In this document: piece by piece, positions 15,201-23,648 of the stretch
How the letters are laid out: each line of letters opens with the position of its first letter
How positions within the stretch are numbered: the first letter of the stretch is position 1
NCBI GenBank assembly: GCA_907163375.1
Contig: CAJQUW010007999.1
Coordinates: 62,001-126,000 of the forward strand
From: Prostheceraeus crozeri
Taxonomy: Eukaryota > Platyhelminthes > Polycladida > Euryleptidae
DNA length: 64,000 nucleotides
Direction: 5' to 3'
Made by a program: the position numbers and the translations under genes
Notes under the pieces: generated by a model
Seen by the model: the letters and a program-made list of their open reading frames with translations, nothing else
Database searches by the model: none
Told to the model about the DNA's origin: nothing

Positions 15201-18200
15201 TCCTAGGATAGTCAAAAGTTTGACATGCCTTGAACGTTTAATGTCAGCCGGTGGGAACGCACCACCTGTCCTCTTAAGGACAAACCTTAAGTCTTATTAA
15301 CTATAAGTTTATTAAAATTATGAAACATTTAGACGTCGTTATGGGAATGTCCCAGCTTCAATTACTCGTGTGTACATTGTTCTCTCTCCCTCTTCGTCTC
15401 ATCCACTGCTATTTGAAGTCTTCCAACGACCACTACCTTTTTAAGTTAAAAATGTTAGTGTAAGGGATGTGACCTGGTCATCATTACTTCACGAGTTGTC
15501 GAGAAATGACTTCGTTGGCCCCAATTGCCTCCTGCTCAGACGATGAGGCCAGAAGTCAGATCAAGCTGCAGACATCGCTGTACTTCGTTATCGTCAGTAA
15601 TTCAAAAAGTACTTGTCCCATTTGCACAAATTTCCGCATGTGGGTAGAAAATATCCTCACTTACGTGCACTCAACGTTTTCTGACGATTGGTTCATTTCA
15701 ACAGATATTAGACAAATTTGAAAACGTGGGGGCGGAGATAGCCCACATAAGTACCCTATTTTCAATAGTATCATTCCGGTTCATCAATCCATCCTCAACT
15801 GTTGAATAACATTTAAGAAAAATTATACATACACGATTGAACACAGTTGATCGGGTTATTTTTGATGAAATAAAAAGGGAGGCAACTCTACTTACTGTTC
15901 GATCCTTTCCCCTTTGACGACTGCAAAAGAGAAGAAGATTTCAGATACAAAATCATCAACTTTTCCGTTGAAGTCCAATTTTAGACAAAAATTACCAACA
16001 TCATTCTTCTATATTTGAGCTCTTCTAAGACAATTCTCGAACATACATACACGGACAGAATGAAACACATCTTACACAAGGAATCAAATTTATTCATTCC
16101 ACCAATTACCGTCTTTCTGTTTCTTTCACATCAACACGTCTATTCTTATGAGACTTTCTCTGCGACATCTCGTGTACTACATTATCAACTTTCAGCTTTT
16201 CCGCATTGGTCCAACGACACGCTTCATACATCATACAGCCTTTCTTCATAATGGCGCATTAGTGCTTCAATGACTTATTTAGGAGACACAAGCCAAAAAC
16301 ATGGCAAATGCCCACATTCAAAGAGAATTCGAACAACCTTTATTCCAACTCACTCACCTGCTTCTTAGACGATCTCAGGGAGGGTGGCGGCACCCAATCT
16401 TCATCATCTTCATAAAACACCCTCCGCTTGATCACACGCTTCTTTGGACGCGGTTGTGGCTGAGAAAGGAAAAATGTGCTAAGAAAATGAGTAACAAATT
16501 CATCACAACAAATTAAAAGTCACTCAACTGGAAGATGAGATCCCACTGAGAAAATGACAATAAACGTTCATAAGGTAATCATGTTTATGCACAAATAATT
16601 CGACAGTGCTTATCACGTCTACGTTTCTGATCTTCTACGTTACTCTCACACTTGGGTTGACATGACATGGCATAGAACTGAATACATACGCCTCGTACAC
16701 ATGAATACCTACACGAATGATGATAATTTTGCTAAGCATCAATAAATCCGATGGACCTACAGACATTAGAAATCATTCAAAGACTGAAAACTTCCCCATC
16801 TCAGCATGTCCAACATTTGAAAACAGTCATTTGTCCTCAATGAAGATATCGGACGAGTTCTCCTGATACTGAAGTATTTACCACCGATATTGTTGTATCG
16901 GTCATAGACATCTTAAATTCCATTTTTTCCATTTCATCTTAAACCAAAAAATCTTAGTTTCCAAATTTCTACGCTTCTCCCACACTTGGCTTTTTTAAAT
17001 ACGAAAATGTCGCAAAAATCAAAAAATGTATTATTTTATCTCTAGCGGTTTCGATTGGCAACAAGATGACAGATTAATCAATCTTCATCAGGCGAAATAT
17101 CAAAAGAAGAAGTGAGAAGACATCAAGCCACAATTTCGAGCTACAAACAGTTTAGAACATTTTAAACTATTTGCATGCACAGACTACCTAGTCCAACATA
17201 TTTCCATATCATGAAAATAGAAATCACAAAAACCATAGGACTGTTGGAGATTTAGGCTCATAGATCGCTGACTTTTGTAACATATGCTGCAAACCATGAG
17301 GGTGGTCATTCATTAATAGGCTTATGAATTTCAGTTCCTCCACTTATCGTTGTTGATCATTTCCTTTTATGTCTGTTAGCATTGTCAACCTTAAATCTTC
17401 TTCCAGGTGTTGATGCTCTATGCACCTTTCTGCATCTCCATGGCGGACGTCAATCTTGTCATTCCTTCTCTCAAAGTTCTCCAACATACAAGAAATTGCA
17501 ATTTCGAAAACTCAAGACCATAAATTATGTTTAATGACGTAAATATTATTTTAGAATCTTTGATGTTATAAGAGAGATGTCTGGATGTAGCCAATGAACG
17601 TCTTCAACTTCCAAGGAGAGTGCTGAACATTATAAGAAATGACACTGGCAGACACTTCGACCCCCACAAGAACTGAAACAATGGAGAAGGCGCATCCACC
17701 TCAACTACAATCCACGTGACACCAATGTCCGATCTTCAAGCATTGAGGAAGAAAAGACAACAAACCAAGTGTTCTACACAGAGTCACAGTCCCTTCCAAC
17801 TTCCAAGTTAAGGTGGATCCATGAAATTATTCACTTCAATTTTCGTCAACTTCAAAATTAACTACTTCAAATGAAACCAACTAAATAACGAAACTGCCTT
17901 ACTTTTTCTGTCGACAAATCTGAAAGGGGAGCAAATACAATCATTAGATGTGAGGAATAAAACAACGTTCATTGCCTGCATTTCATCATTTTTCTTCATG
18001 TCATCACAGTTTGGCTTCAAGTCAATCATACAGGTGTTATTACGAGCTGATCCAGTCATTCCAAGTCGTGCCTATTTTCTACAAATTACTTACTTCACAG
18101 TTTTCACTTGCAACAGATCTCTCAAGGAAATTCACAAAGACTGCTTTAATCATTAAATTAGATGTTATGTACAACCATTGTAATACATCATTCATTACTG

Positions 18201-19764
18201 ATCATTGCGGTTTGCAATTGGAATAGCAGGTAAACGAAGAATTTGTAAAAGGGGTCCAGTGGACACCCCCCTCAGGGTTAAAGGAGTGTGATACATAAAA
18301 TCGGATAATATATATGATCAGCTAACTAGCCATCGTCCTTTACTGAATCTAAGAATTTCAAATGTTTGGACTGAAGCATTGCTCCTCCTTGTAGATATAT
18401 TCTGGCGGCGGGTCTGCGGTGATGCATGCGAAATTATGGTTTAATGTGGAGAGAATTCAATTAAAATGGTGTGTTTGTAGATATCTGAAAGAGCTTAGTT
18501 TCATAAACAAATATACATGAACACATGAGACAATGGCCTGAGGATGGACATTGCAAGCCAAAATTATGGTTCTTGACTTAGCACTTGTCACTAAACAGAG
18601 AGCACAGAGAAAATGTCATTTAAATCTAGGACCCTGCGAGTACTCGACTCGACTCAAATTTAGAGTTTGACCGCTCGACACTTATACCGTTCGAGTACTC
18701 GAGCGACTACAACTCGGGCAAAATCACATTAATTAACTACAATTGATAGTCTCATGATTTGCTGTTCTCTAAAGTGATAAATAACTAAACAAGCCGTTTA
18801 ATTGCAATAAACTGAATAGATTACTATTAGATAAATACACAAAAATAGATAAATGCACATTACATGCAACAGTGCACAACTGGAATAGAAACTGCGAACT
18901 CAGTTAATTTCTATAAATATTAAAATGATGGGGCCTGCTCTGACATTTAACAGCAAATAGTAGACATGGAACTTCATAACTGCGAAAAACACAGGTTTAA
19001 ATTAACTCGTTAAAGATGAAATTGATCTTTTGTCAATTTCCTAATAGTAACTGAGCGATGTTCTCTCTCACCCTGTACGGTAGTCAGAACAGTGGCACGT
19101 TTGCTTAATAATTATTGTATAATATACCTACAAGGTAAAGTATATACAATGCTTAAACAAAAGGTTTTAAAAAATTTACTGCAAAAATAGTTCAAATAAA
19201 AGATTGCATGCATATAATTTTTTAAATTTGTTAAATGTATATCTAATGTCTACAATTACATATACTGTACTTTACAAAGGATAGCCCACTCACTCGATCA
19301 ACAATTTGTGCCGCCATATACCTTATTTTCTTATTCTCTTTATTGTTTTTATTAGCCTAAGTAGGCCTAAACACATATTTGCTTGTTAATATCGATGAAA
19401 ATTTTGCACGACTCGAGTTTTAGCCGACGTGACTCGAGGTTGACAAAAACCCAACTCGCAGGACCCTATTTAAATCGAAAACTTCAGTTTGCTTCTCATG
19501 TGATTTACAATGTGTTCCTGTTTGATCCTGTCTGACAAGAAGAGGAACCAAGTAAAACTCTGCACACGCCCACATTCACAGTAGCCATGTGGTCCACATC
19601 ACTCTGGGAGTCTCAACTTCGGCATAAAATTCCCTCTGACTGCCACACACCAACAGAACGTCTAATTATCACCATCAAATAGTAAAGCAATAGAAACAGG
19701 ACTTACTCAACTTCTCAAGGTCTGCCAAGATGGCAGCTCTTGCAGCCTCGTGTTTTTCTTCCAT
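3168..19764 (-). CDS. PRDM9: PRDM9-like PR/SET-domain histone methyltransferase, spliced gene, 3' end not seen
   Basis: Eleven exons on the minus strand join in phase: 19764-19707, 17919-17903, 16459-16358, 15920-15896, 11467-11369, 10929-10589, 10226-10143, 9879-9835, 5462-5408, 3790-3758 and 3248-3168. They total 940 coding bases, about 313 codons. Every junction has an AG acceptor and a GT donor, and all phases match. The predicted protein follows the order known for PRDM9: an acidic DDEDWVPP block like the SSXRD motif, RYPMRERR like the YSLRERK motif, a C-x2-C/C-x2-H zinc knuckle, then the PR/SET domain ending in YIKPHEELFVYYGDE and YAENLGL. The family trimethylates histone H3 K4/K36 in germ-cell nuclei; that function is inferred. 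No KRAB domain precedes the SSXRD-like part, and no zinc-finger exon is visible downstream; it may lie off the left edge. Transposons fill the introns. Other PR-domain proteins such as PRDM7 or PRDM11 are alternatives, but the SSXRD-like part favours PRDM9. Confidence 0.85.
3758..3790 (-). CDS. PRDM9: PRDM9-like exon 10, basic linker
   Basis: 33 bases, phase 1 to phase 1, with a GTGTATCAG acceptor and a GTAAGT donor. It encodes GVKEKKCRKKK, which looks like a nuclear localisation signal. No homology anchor. Confidence 0.55.
3800..5400. other. Intron of the PRDM9-like gene, no recognised feature
   Basis: Several overlapping frames of 60-100 codons (4202-4709) occur on both strands, without homology or splice support. 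A small imperfect hairpin around 4868-4918 pairs GATATGGAC with GTCCATATC. Confidence 0.5.
5408..5462 (-). CDS. PRDM9: PRDM9-like exon 9, post-SET segment
   Basis: 55 bases, phase 0 to phase 1, with a CATTTCAG acceptor and a GTAGAT donor. It encodes YAENLGLTEWVGKASSQA, in register with YGQELGIKWGSKWKK of PRDM9. It is separated from exon 8 by a 4.4 kb intron that holds a full-length PLE. Confidence 0.85.
5915..6319 (-). pseudogene. Duplicate GIY-YIG endonuclease segment in the inverted left arm of the PLE
   Basis: The minus-strand frame repeats nearly residue for residue the GIY-YIG part at 8333-8665 (VVYRIMYSICNKAYIGQTSR). It lacks the reverse transcriptase and exists because the left arm is an inverted copy of the 3' end. 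It is unlikely to be a separate gene. Confidence 0.8.
6487..8665 (+). pseudogene. PLE reverse transcriptase plus GIY-YIG endonuclease, about two interruptions
   Basis: The reverse transcriptase spans roughly 6595-7785, with motif A in FISLDVTNLYGNIP, motif B in GCPMGAHFSPPFA and the YIDD box in YKRYIDDIIM. A thumb and linker follow to about 8380, with a C-x-C-x2-C run (KCTCDIC). The GIY-YIG domain comes last, with VYRIMCSICNKAYIGQTSRP and an SRFLEHKRS segment. This RT then GIY-YIG order defines endonuclease-bearing PLEs. Coding potential continues across about two interruptions, so the copy is probably inactive. The true start is not certain; an open frame reaches back to 6487. The product would copy the element RNA at a nicked chromosomal target. 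Confidence 0.85.
8900..9830. other. Intron of the PRDM9-like gene, no recognised feature
   Basis: AT-rich, with one 78-codon minus frame (9294-9530) that shows no homology and no splice support. Confidence 0.5.
9835..9879 (-). CDS. PRDM9: PRDM9-like exon 8, end of the SET core
   Basis: 15 codons, YIKPHEELFVYYGDE, between a TTTTTCAG acceptor and a GTAAGA donor. It matches VIRPGCELLVWYGDEY of PRDM9. Confidence 0.9.
10143..10226 (-). CDS. PRDM9: PRDM9-like exon 7, SET catalytic segment
   Basis: 28 codons between a CCTTGCAG acceptor and a GTAAGT donor. It begins FVNCPPTP and contains AFQYKGAIFYKTLR, aligned with YVNCARD and AFQYHRQIFYRTCR of PRDM9. The FQY tyrosine, known to matter for catalysis in the family, is kept. 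Confidence 0.9.
10589..10929 (-). CDS. PRDM9: PRDM9-like exon 6, zinc knuckle and first part of the PR/SET domain
   Basis: 341 bases. The first complete codons give HCDSCNVMYEDECPFH, a C-x2-C...C-x2-H knuckle matching CEMCQNFFIDSCAAH of PRDM9. The PR/SET core follows with IPNIGLGVFAKDYLP, FGPYWG, YAWEV and YYVDAKD, ending in SNWLR at a GTGAGT donor. PRDM9 has a boundary in the same place, after NWMR. The open frame extends further at both ends, but splice signals and homology set these limits. Confidence 0.92.
11369..11467 (-). CDS. PRDM9: PRDM9-like exon 5, RERR motif and acidic linker
   Basis: 99 bases, phase 1 to phase 1, between a CTCCATAG acceptor and a GTAAGT donor. It encodes STTERRYPMRERRRL followed by an acidic stretch (SEDEDPTDDFF). 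Vertebrate PRDM9 has MYSLRERK and an acidic linker in the same place, directly before the zinc knuckle. Confidence 0.8.
11948..12115 (-). repeat. Left copy of a diverged inverted repeat around the second RT element
   Basis: The reverse complement of this segment matches about 15545-15720: AGTCAGATCAAGCTG, GACATCGC, a Cys-Ile-Cys-like stretch and GACAAATTTGAA occur in the same order. The pair flanks a 3.4 kb interval that holds the RT gene. It could be the arms of that element or of an older host transposon. Confidence 0.6.
12160..14367 (+). pseudogene. Penelope-related reverse transcriptase without recognisable endonuclease
   Basis: A long frame interrupted by one in-frame TAA (12796-12798), with coding similarity continuing past a second stop at 14365-14367 for about 22 codons. 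Core motifs are FDFSTLYTNLD (motif A), GVPMGGNCSPLLADLFL (motif B) and SRYIDDICVIN (motif C). The part before the core includes a GHVFTGNLDII segment. From memory, this arrangement is shared by a group of RT proteins abundant in corals, lancelets and other invertebrates. No GIY-YIG domain follows, so it differs from the PLE at 5.7 kb. No ATG opens the frame, and the 5' end may be truncated. Placement within PLEs rather than another RT lineage is uncertain. Confidence 0.75.
14380..15350 (+). mobile_element. Structured 3' untranslated region of the second RT element
   Basis: After the RT frame comes a T-rich stretch, then a GC-rich block (about 14660-14760) that can fold. CCGCATA pairs with TATGCGG, and a perfect 9-bp stem CCCGCCTGG/CCAGGCGGG encloses a loop containing GGGGCCGAAACGC. 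Two diverged units of about 150-200 bases follow (about 14920-15065 and 15080-15210), each with AAGGT/GAAGTCCAGCCC, an AGCGC hairpin and GGGAAGGTCC. Block and units differ sharply in composition from the surrounding AT-rich intron. Confidence 0.55.
15545..15720 (+). repeat. Right copy of the diverged inverted repeat around the second RT element
   Basis: Partner of the repeat at about 11948-12115, in opposite orientation, with many substitutions and small gaps. The similarity stops near 15720 on this side. Confidence 0.55.
15896..15920 (-). CDS. PRDM9: PRDM9-like exon 4 (25 bases)
   Basis: Lies between a TTTTGCAG acceptor and a GTAAGT donor, encodes SSKGKGSN and leaves phase 1, matching exon 5. 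It is a short basic/serine linker. Confidence 0.6.
16358..16459 (-). CDS. PRDM9: PRDM9-like exon 3, SSXRD-like motif
   Basis: Exactly 34 codons between a TTTCTCAG acceptor and a GTGAGT donor. It encodes a basic stretch (PRPKKRVIKRRV) and then YEDDEDWVPPPSLR, which resembles the DSDEEWTPRQ segment of vertebrate PRDM9. In that family this segment belongs to the SSXRD repression motif. Confidence 0.8.
17043..17094 (-). ncRNA. Hammerhead-ribozyme-like motif, probably from a decayed PLE arm
   Basis: On the minus strand CTGATGA is followed by GATTG, a 20-base loop, CAATC and then GAAAC. The pair GATTG/CAATC would form stem II directly beside the conserved GAAA. Stem III and the cleavage site are not clear. 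Surrounding sequence shows no intact retroelement coding. Confidence 0.4.
17903..17919 (-). CDS. PRDM9: PRDM9-like exon 2 (17-base micro-exon)
   Basis: Lies between a CCCCTTTCAG acceptor and a GTAAGG donor. It completes codons with exon 1 to give NLSTEK and leaves phase 0, which is what exon 3 needs. The call rests on splice signals and phase only. Confidence 0.5.
18627..19468. mobile_element. Non-autonomous hAT-like DNA transposon, 842 bp
   Basis: An 8-bp target duplication TTTAAATC (18619-18626 and 19469-19476) flanks 15-bp terminal inverted repeats, TAGGACCCTGCGAGT against TAGGGTCCTGCGAGT (two mismatches). The 8-bp duplication and TAGG ends fit the hAT superfamily. Subterminal parts are rich in ACTCGA/CTCGAG motifs at both ends, the usual kind of transposase-binding array. 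No coding frame is present. It lies in the first coding intron of the PRDM9-like gene. Confidence 0.82.
19707..19764 (-). CDS. PRDM9: PRDM9-like exon 1 (start codon)
   Basis: This exon encodes MEEKHEAARAAILADLEKL and ends in phase 1 at a GTAAGT donor. The start is supported by an in-frame TGA directly before the ATG. A good acceptor (TTTTGCAG, exon begins 19768) lies just upstream, so at least one 5' UTR exon should exist further right. No KRAB domain is encoded. This is the weakest link of the model together with exon 2, since both are short. Confidence 0.6.
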
Positions 19765-20038
19765 TCAGCTGCAAAACAAAACATGACTTCATTCTTGTTA
19801 TTGCAAATGACAGATGATCAAATCACTTTCTCTGCTTAAACAAGTCATTTCAACAGGGTTCGTTCGCAGAGTAAAGTCGAATTTTCCACGAAATTCCAGC
19901 AAACTATGGCGAAAATTACAGGTTTTGGACAAATTTCAAGAAAGATTAAGGTCAATATTGCTGCGAATCTTCACTGAATCCCTGCTCATCGTTGCCCTTT
20001 AGCAGTAAAGAATAATTACCGATTAGTTCATAACATAA

Positions 20039-20531
20039 CGAAAATCAATCTGGAACGAGCGTCGCATCAGCCGTACTCTTAAGATAAGACTGTACAAAGC
20101 CCTCATAATACCTATAGCCATCTACGCATGCGAAACATGGACACTGAAAAGTGAAGAGAAAAGAAAACTGGAGGTCTTCGAAGTGAGCTGTCTACGTGCC
20201 ATCTATGGAACCAGCATCCGAGACCGTATTCGAACGAAACCATCAGACGGAGCCTCCACCTGAACATCACCATCATAGATGTAATTCTGAAGAGAAGGTT
20301 GAGCTGGTTTGGCCACGTAGCGAGAAGACCGTCAAATCACTATGTCTCAAGGGCATTCAGGCAGGACTTCTCCAACCCAAGCTCGCGGAAGACCAACGAA
20401 AAGACGAACGGACCCGGGCGTGCCAATCAGCACCTTAGAACGCCAGGCCCAGAACAGGGGAAGTTGGAGCCGTTGGTTCAGACTGGTGGGAGCAAGGAGG
20501 GATCGTAGCCTAAGCAATTAAGTCAGTCAAG
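20039..20531 (+). mobile_element. 5'-truncated LINE, RTE-like, with target duplication
   Basis: Flanked by an 11-bp duplication TCATAACATAA (20028-20038 and 20532-20542). Only the C-terminal end of the RT protein remains: WNERRISRTLKIRLYKALI, AIYACETWTL, RLSWFGHVARRP and a last GRPTKRRTD...LERQAQ segment, spread over more than one frame. The tail is a TAAGTCAGTCAAG-type repeat, as in RTE-class elements, not poly-A. The clean duplication suggests a fairly recent insertion of a truncated copy. Confidence 0.8.
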
Positions 20532-20677
20532 TCATAACATAATTGAGATTGACGTAGATGAAAATAATTTTACGATTAAATAAATTGTAATTTTCCTTAA
20601 GCAGCATTCTGATGGTAATTAAATGATATGAATAAGGAGATTGATAAGCCTAGCTGCTATTTAATTTTCTTTAATAC

Positions 20678-20717
20678 TTTCAATATTTCGTGGTTAAAAC
20701 CACATCATCAGGAATAC
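20678..20717 (-). ncRNA. Hammerhead-ribozyme motif in the left arm of the truncated PLE
   Basis: Mirror copy of the motif at 24061-24100, with the same CTGATGA, GTGG/CCAC stem and GAAATATT in the same order on the minus strand. PLEs are known to carry hammerhead motifs in their terminal repeats. Confidence 0.65.
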
Positions 20718-21239
20718 AAAGAACACAAAATTATTTATACTAGGCAGAAGATGTAAACTTTAAATGTTAGTAGAAAAAACTCAGATGGCGGTAATCATTA
20801 CATTCATCTTTGTTGTTGATAGAAGGATGTAAGATATCGATGATCATTGCCTCACGGAATCTAAGGTTAACAATATCATGATCTTTATCTAAGATGTCCA
20901 CAGATATTTTGCTATTGTTACACTGATGTAAATGCTTATAGATTGACGAATCTCAGTGGTTGCTATGTTCGGTTATTCTTGTGTGTAATTTTCGTGCAGT
21001 GCTGCCAATGTAGTATTGTTGACATTTGGTGCATGTTTCTTTATAAACTACAAGTTTCGCAATCAAATATCTTATTTCCAAATTCCGTATATATCAGATG
21101 ATGTAGACAACAGAATTCTCAGGATTTTTCACAATTTAAATCTTCCAGTGAAAATCTCCCATCAATCATTCACCTGAAGGATGGCATTGAACAAAACAAA
21201 CAATCAGAACAAACATGTAAATGGAAATCGTATAAAAAC

Positions 21240-21546
21240 CCCAACAAGGCCATTTGCTTTAAACAACTTGTAGTTTATAAAGTAACATGCACCAAATGTC
21301 AACAATACTACATTGGCAGCACTGCACGAAAATTACACACAAGAATAACCGAACATATCAACCACTGAGATTCGTCAATCTATAAGCATTTACATCAGTG
21401 TAACAAAATATCTGTGGACATCTTAGATAAAGATCATGATATTGTTAACCTTAGATTCCGTGAGGCAATGATCATCGATATCTTACATCCTTCTATCAAC
21501 AACAAAGATGAATGTAATGATTACCGCCATCTGAGTTTTTTCTACT
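21240..21546 (+). pseudogene. GIY-YIG endonuclease domain of the truncated PLE
   Basis: The frame reads NPNKAICFKQLVVYKVTC, TKCQQYYIGSTARKLHTRI, TEHINH, then one in-frame stop before DSSIYKHLHQCN, and continues to DYRHLSFFY. The GIY-YIG core (VYKV, YYIGST, R, TEH) is intact in sequence. It ends where the nested DNA transposon begins. Confidence 0.75.
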
Positions 21547-21564
21547 AAGGTGCATTCCACGAGT

Positions 21565-21942
21565 GTCACGGACTTAACATAGCAGACTCAAAGTATTCTA
21601 CTGACCAAAGTATTTAACCGATATACTTGATATTCTAGCATGATGGCAACATATGTCCATTGTAACATCATGTGAAAGTTTGGTGCGAATCGCACCGATG
21701 GTTGCTTAGCAACCAGCAACTATGTGCGTGTGACGGACTTAACAGCAGAACTTGCATTTTTCACTTTCCTGTCTTCAGCATAAGATTCCTGCCCATTCAA
21801 TGATAGTTGAAAGTTCAGCTGAACATATCTTATTGTTAGTACCCATATTGACATCCCCAAACCAATTTCAGGATTTTTTGGAATGTATATGAGTACACAC
21901 CAAAAAATCATGATGTGACGGACTTAACGTGATGGACTTAAC
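21565..21942 (+). promoter_or_regulatory. Left subterminal array of four GTGACGGACTTAAC motifs
   Basis: Copies lie at 21565-21578, 21730-21743, 21915-21928 and 21929-21942, with one base changed in the first and the last. They sit between the left inverted repeat and the transposase gene. Such arrays are usually transposase-binding sites; that role is inferred. Confidence 0.7.
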
Positions 21943-22226
21943 ATATTTTGCACCAACGGGATCTCCTCTTTTAAGTTATGCTGACGCTTTTTAATTGCTA
22001 TTTAATAATGTTTTCGGTATAATGGCACGTGTCTCTTAACTGAAACCCGCTAAAACTGTATCTCTGTTATTTACGGATGATTTTTATTGAAAAATATATA
22101 AAAAATATAAACAATTGAAAATTGTAATTTAGTGAACAATTGTAATTAGCAATTAAAATGATCCTCCTTCATGGTACATGTCAGGAAATTCAAAACACTC
22201 AAATCCAATAATCTGCTTTCTACTAT

Positions 22227-23228
22227 TTACAAAGTTTCAAAAAAATAGTGTCCACGGTTGTTGACTGGTGTAGGAGCACGTATGACGCACAGTATTGAAT
22301 CAGGCGAATAAAGAGTTATATCTTCAAATGCCGGCCATTTGAAATGGTTGTCCAAACGTAAAGGCTCCATCGCACTTACCATGTAACCTTGAGAGTCATT
22401 CAACACTTCAGTGATGACTCCGGGATATTGAATCCCATCATACAAAACCTTGACCCAATCATTCAATTTGAATTGCGGTGCCGGCGTCAATGTCGATTGA
22501 TCTGGAGTTATTTTGTGTAGAACACTCTCCTACGATGGGCCTATCTCCCAGTAATGGGTCTGCTTTATGCCGGATCTTTTGCACGATGTCTCTAAGACAT
22601 CTTTGAATTTTTGTTCATAGGTTAGATGAATTTCATCTTTCGGTACATGGACACAGTTTACTTTTGTGTCAGTTTCATCCAATGACCTGACGAAATCAGA
22701 AGCTGAATTGACTAAGGCTTTCCTTGTTTTGATCCTATTTGCTACGGCACGTTTTATGCTGCCTCCCATGCCATCTATGGCACCTTTGCCGTGGGAGGTA
22801 GCAAAAAAGGACCACATCGCGTGGCTTTGGTCAAAATGTTCACGTGCCATTTCGAGGAAAGTAATCGTAAACCGATTTTTGAATTGTTGCGATGGTCCGT
22901 CGGACCATACATGAAATGAGCCCCTAGCCTTACAATACAATTCAAGGACTTTCCACAGAAGTACACTGATAGTGATCTTGGTCTGTTCCGTTTCATCAGT
23001 CACGAAACATAACATCTCAGCAGGTTTCCCTTCAAAGTATACAGCTACCGTGAACAACGAAATTGTGTTTTGAGCCCAATAAGATGACTGCACGGCATCC
23101 TGAGAGAAACAAGGATATTTTTCACTAAAATCACAATGGATAACGAACGACTTGTCAGTTAAGTTAGACTTAGCTAACTGATAAGCTTTGCTTTGATGAC
23201 GTTTGATCAAATGATGGACAACGAAAGA
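22227..23228 (-). pseudogene. Transposase-like protein, unassigned DDE-type
   Basis: An open stretch of 233 codons is followed by one in-frame TAG (22530-22532) and then about 100 further codons in the same frame. Notable blocks are FVIHCDFSEKYPCFSQD, SFHVWSDGPSQQFKN and FFATSHGKGAIDGMGGSIKR. Acidic residues in the first two suggest an RNase-H-like catalytic core; this is inference. The C-terminal part has a small beta-rich module (FKLNDWVKVLYDGIQYPGVI, APTPVNNRGHYFF). Similar proteins occur in many invertebrate genomes from memory, but I cannot name the superfamily. The upstream end is cut by a stop near 23231, so an N-terminal DNA-binding part is missing or in another frame. Confidence 0.6.
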
Positions 23229-23424
23229 TCAATGAAAATGCAAAAATTTCAAAAGATCGATGAAAATGCTCAATGCGTCAAGAACGCTGCGTGTTACCTT
23301 CAGTTCCAAGAATAGCTCGCAAATTGAAAGCACAAGAATTTGGCGTGAACCTTTGCAAGAATTCAACATACAAGCACTAATATTAGCTCCGTAGCATCGG
23401 TTGCAGTAATCAGTGCAACAAGAT

Positions 23425-23648
23425 GTTAAGTCCATCACACACCATGTTAAGTCCGTCACAATTAGTGTGACGGACTTAACAAAATAAATTCCGCCATATT
23501 TCCGTTATGCCTCATTTGCAATATATAATGCGCTTATGGCCTTTATAAGTGATATATGAAGGGCAGAACCGCTATGATTGCAACAATTAATAACAACTCT
23601 ATTATGTTGTAGGCAAAAAAAATAGTTCGATTTCGTGACGGACTTAAC
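23425..23648. promoter_or_regulatory. Right subterminal array of four GTGACGGACTTAAC motifs
   Basis: Copies lie at 23425-23438 (minus, one change), 23446-23459 (minus), 23467-23480 (plus) and 23635-23648 (plus). They are just upstream of the transposase gene, so they could also control its transcription. Confidence 0.7.
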
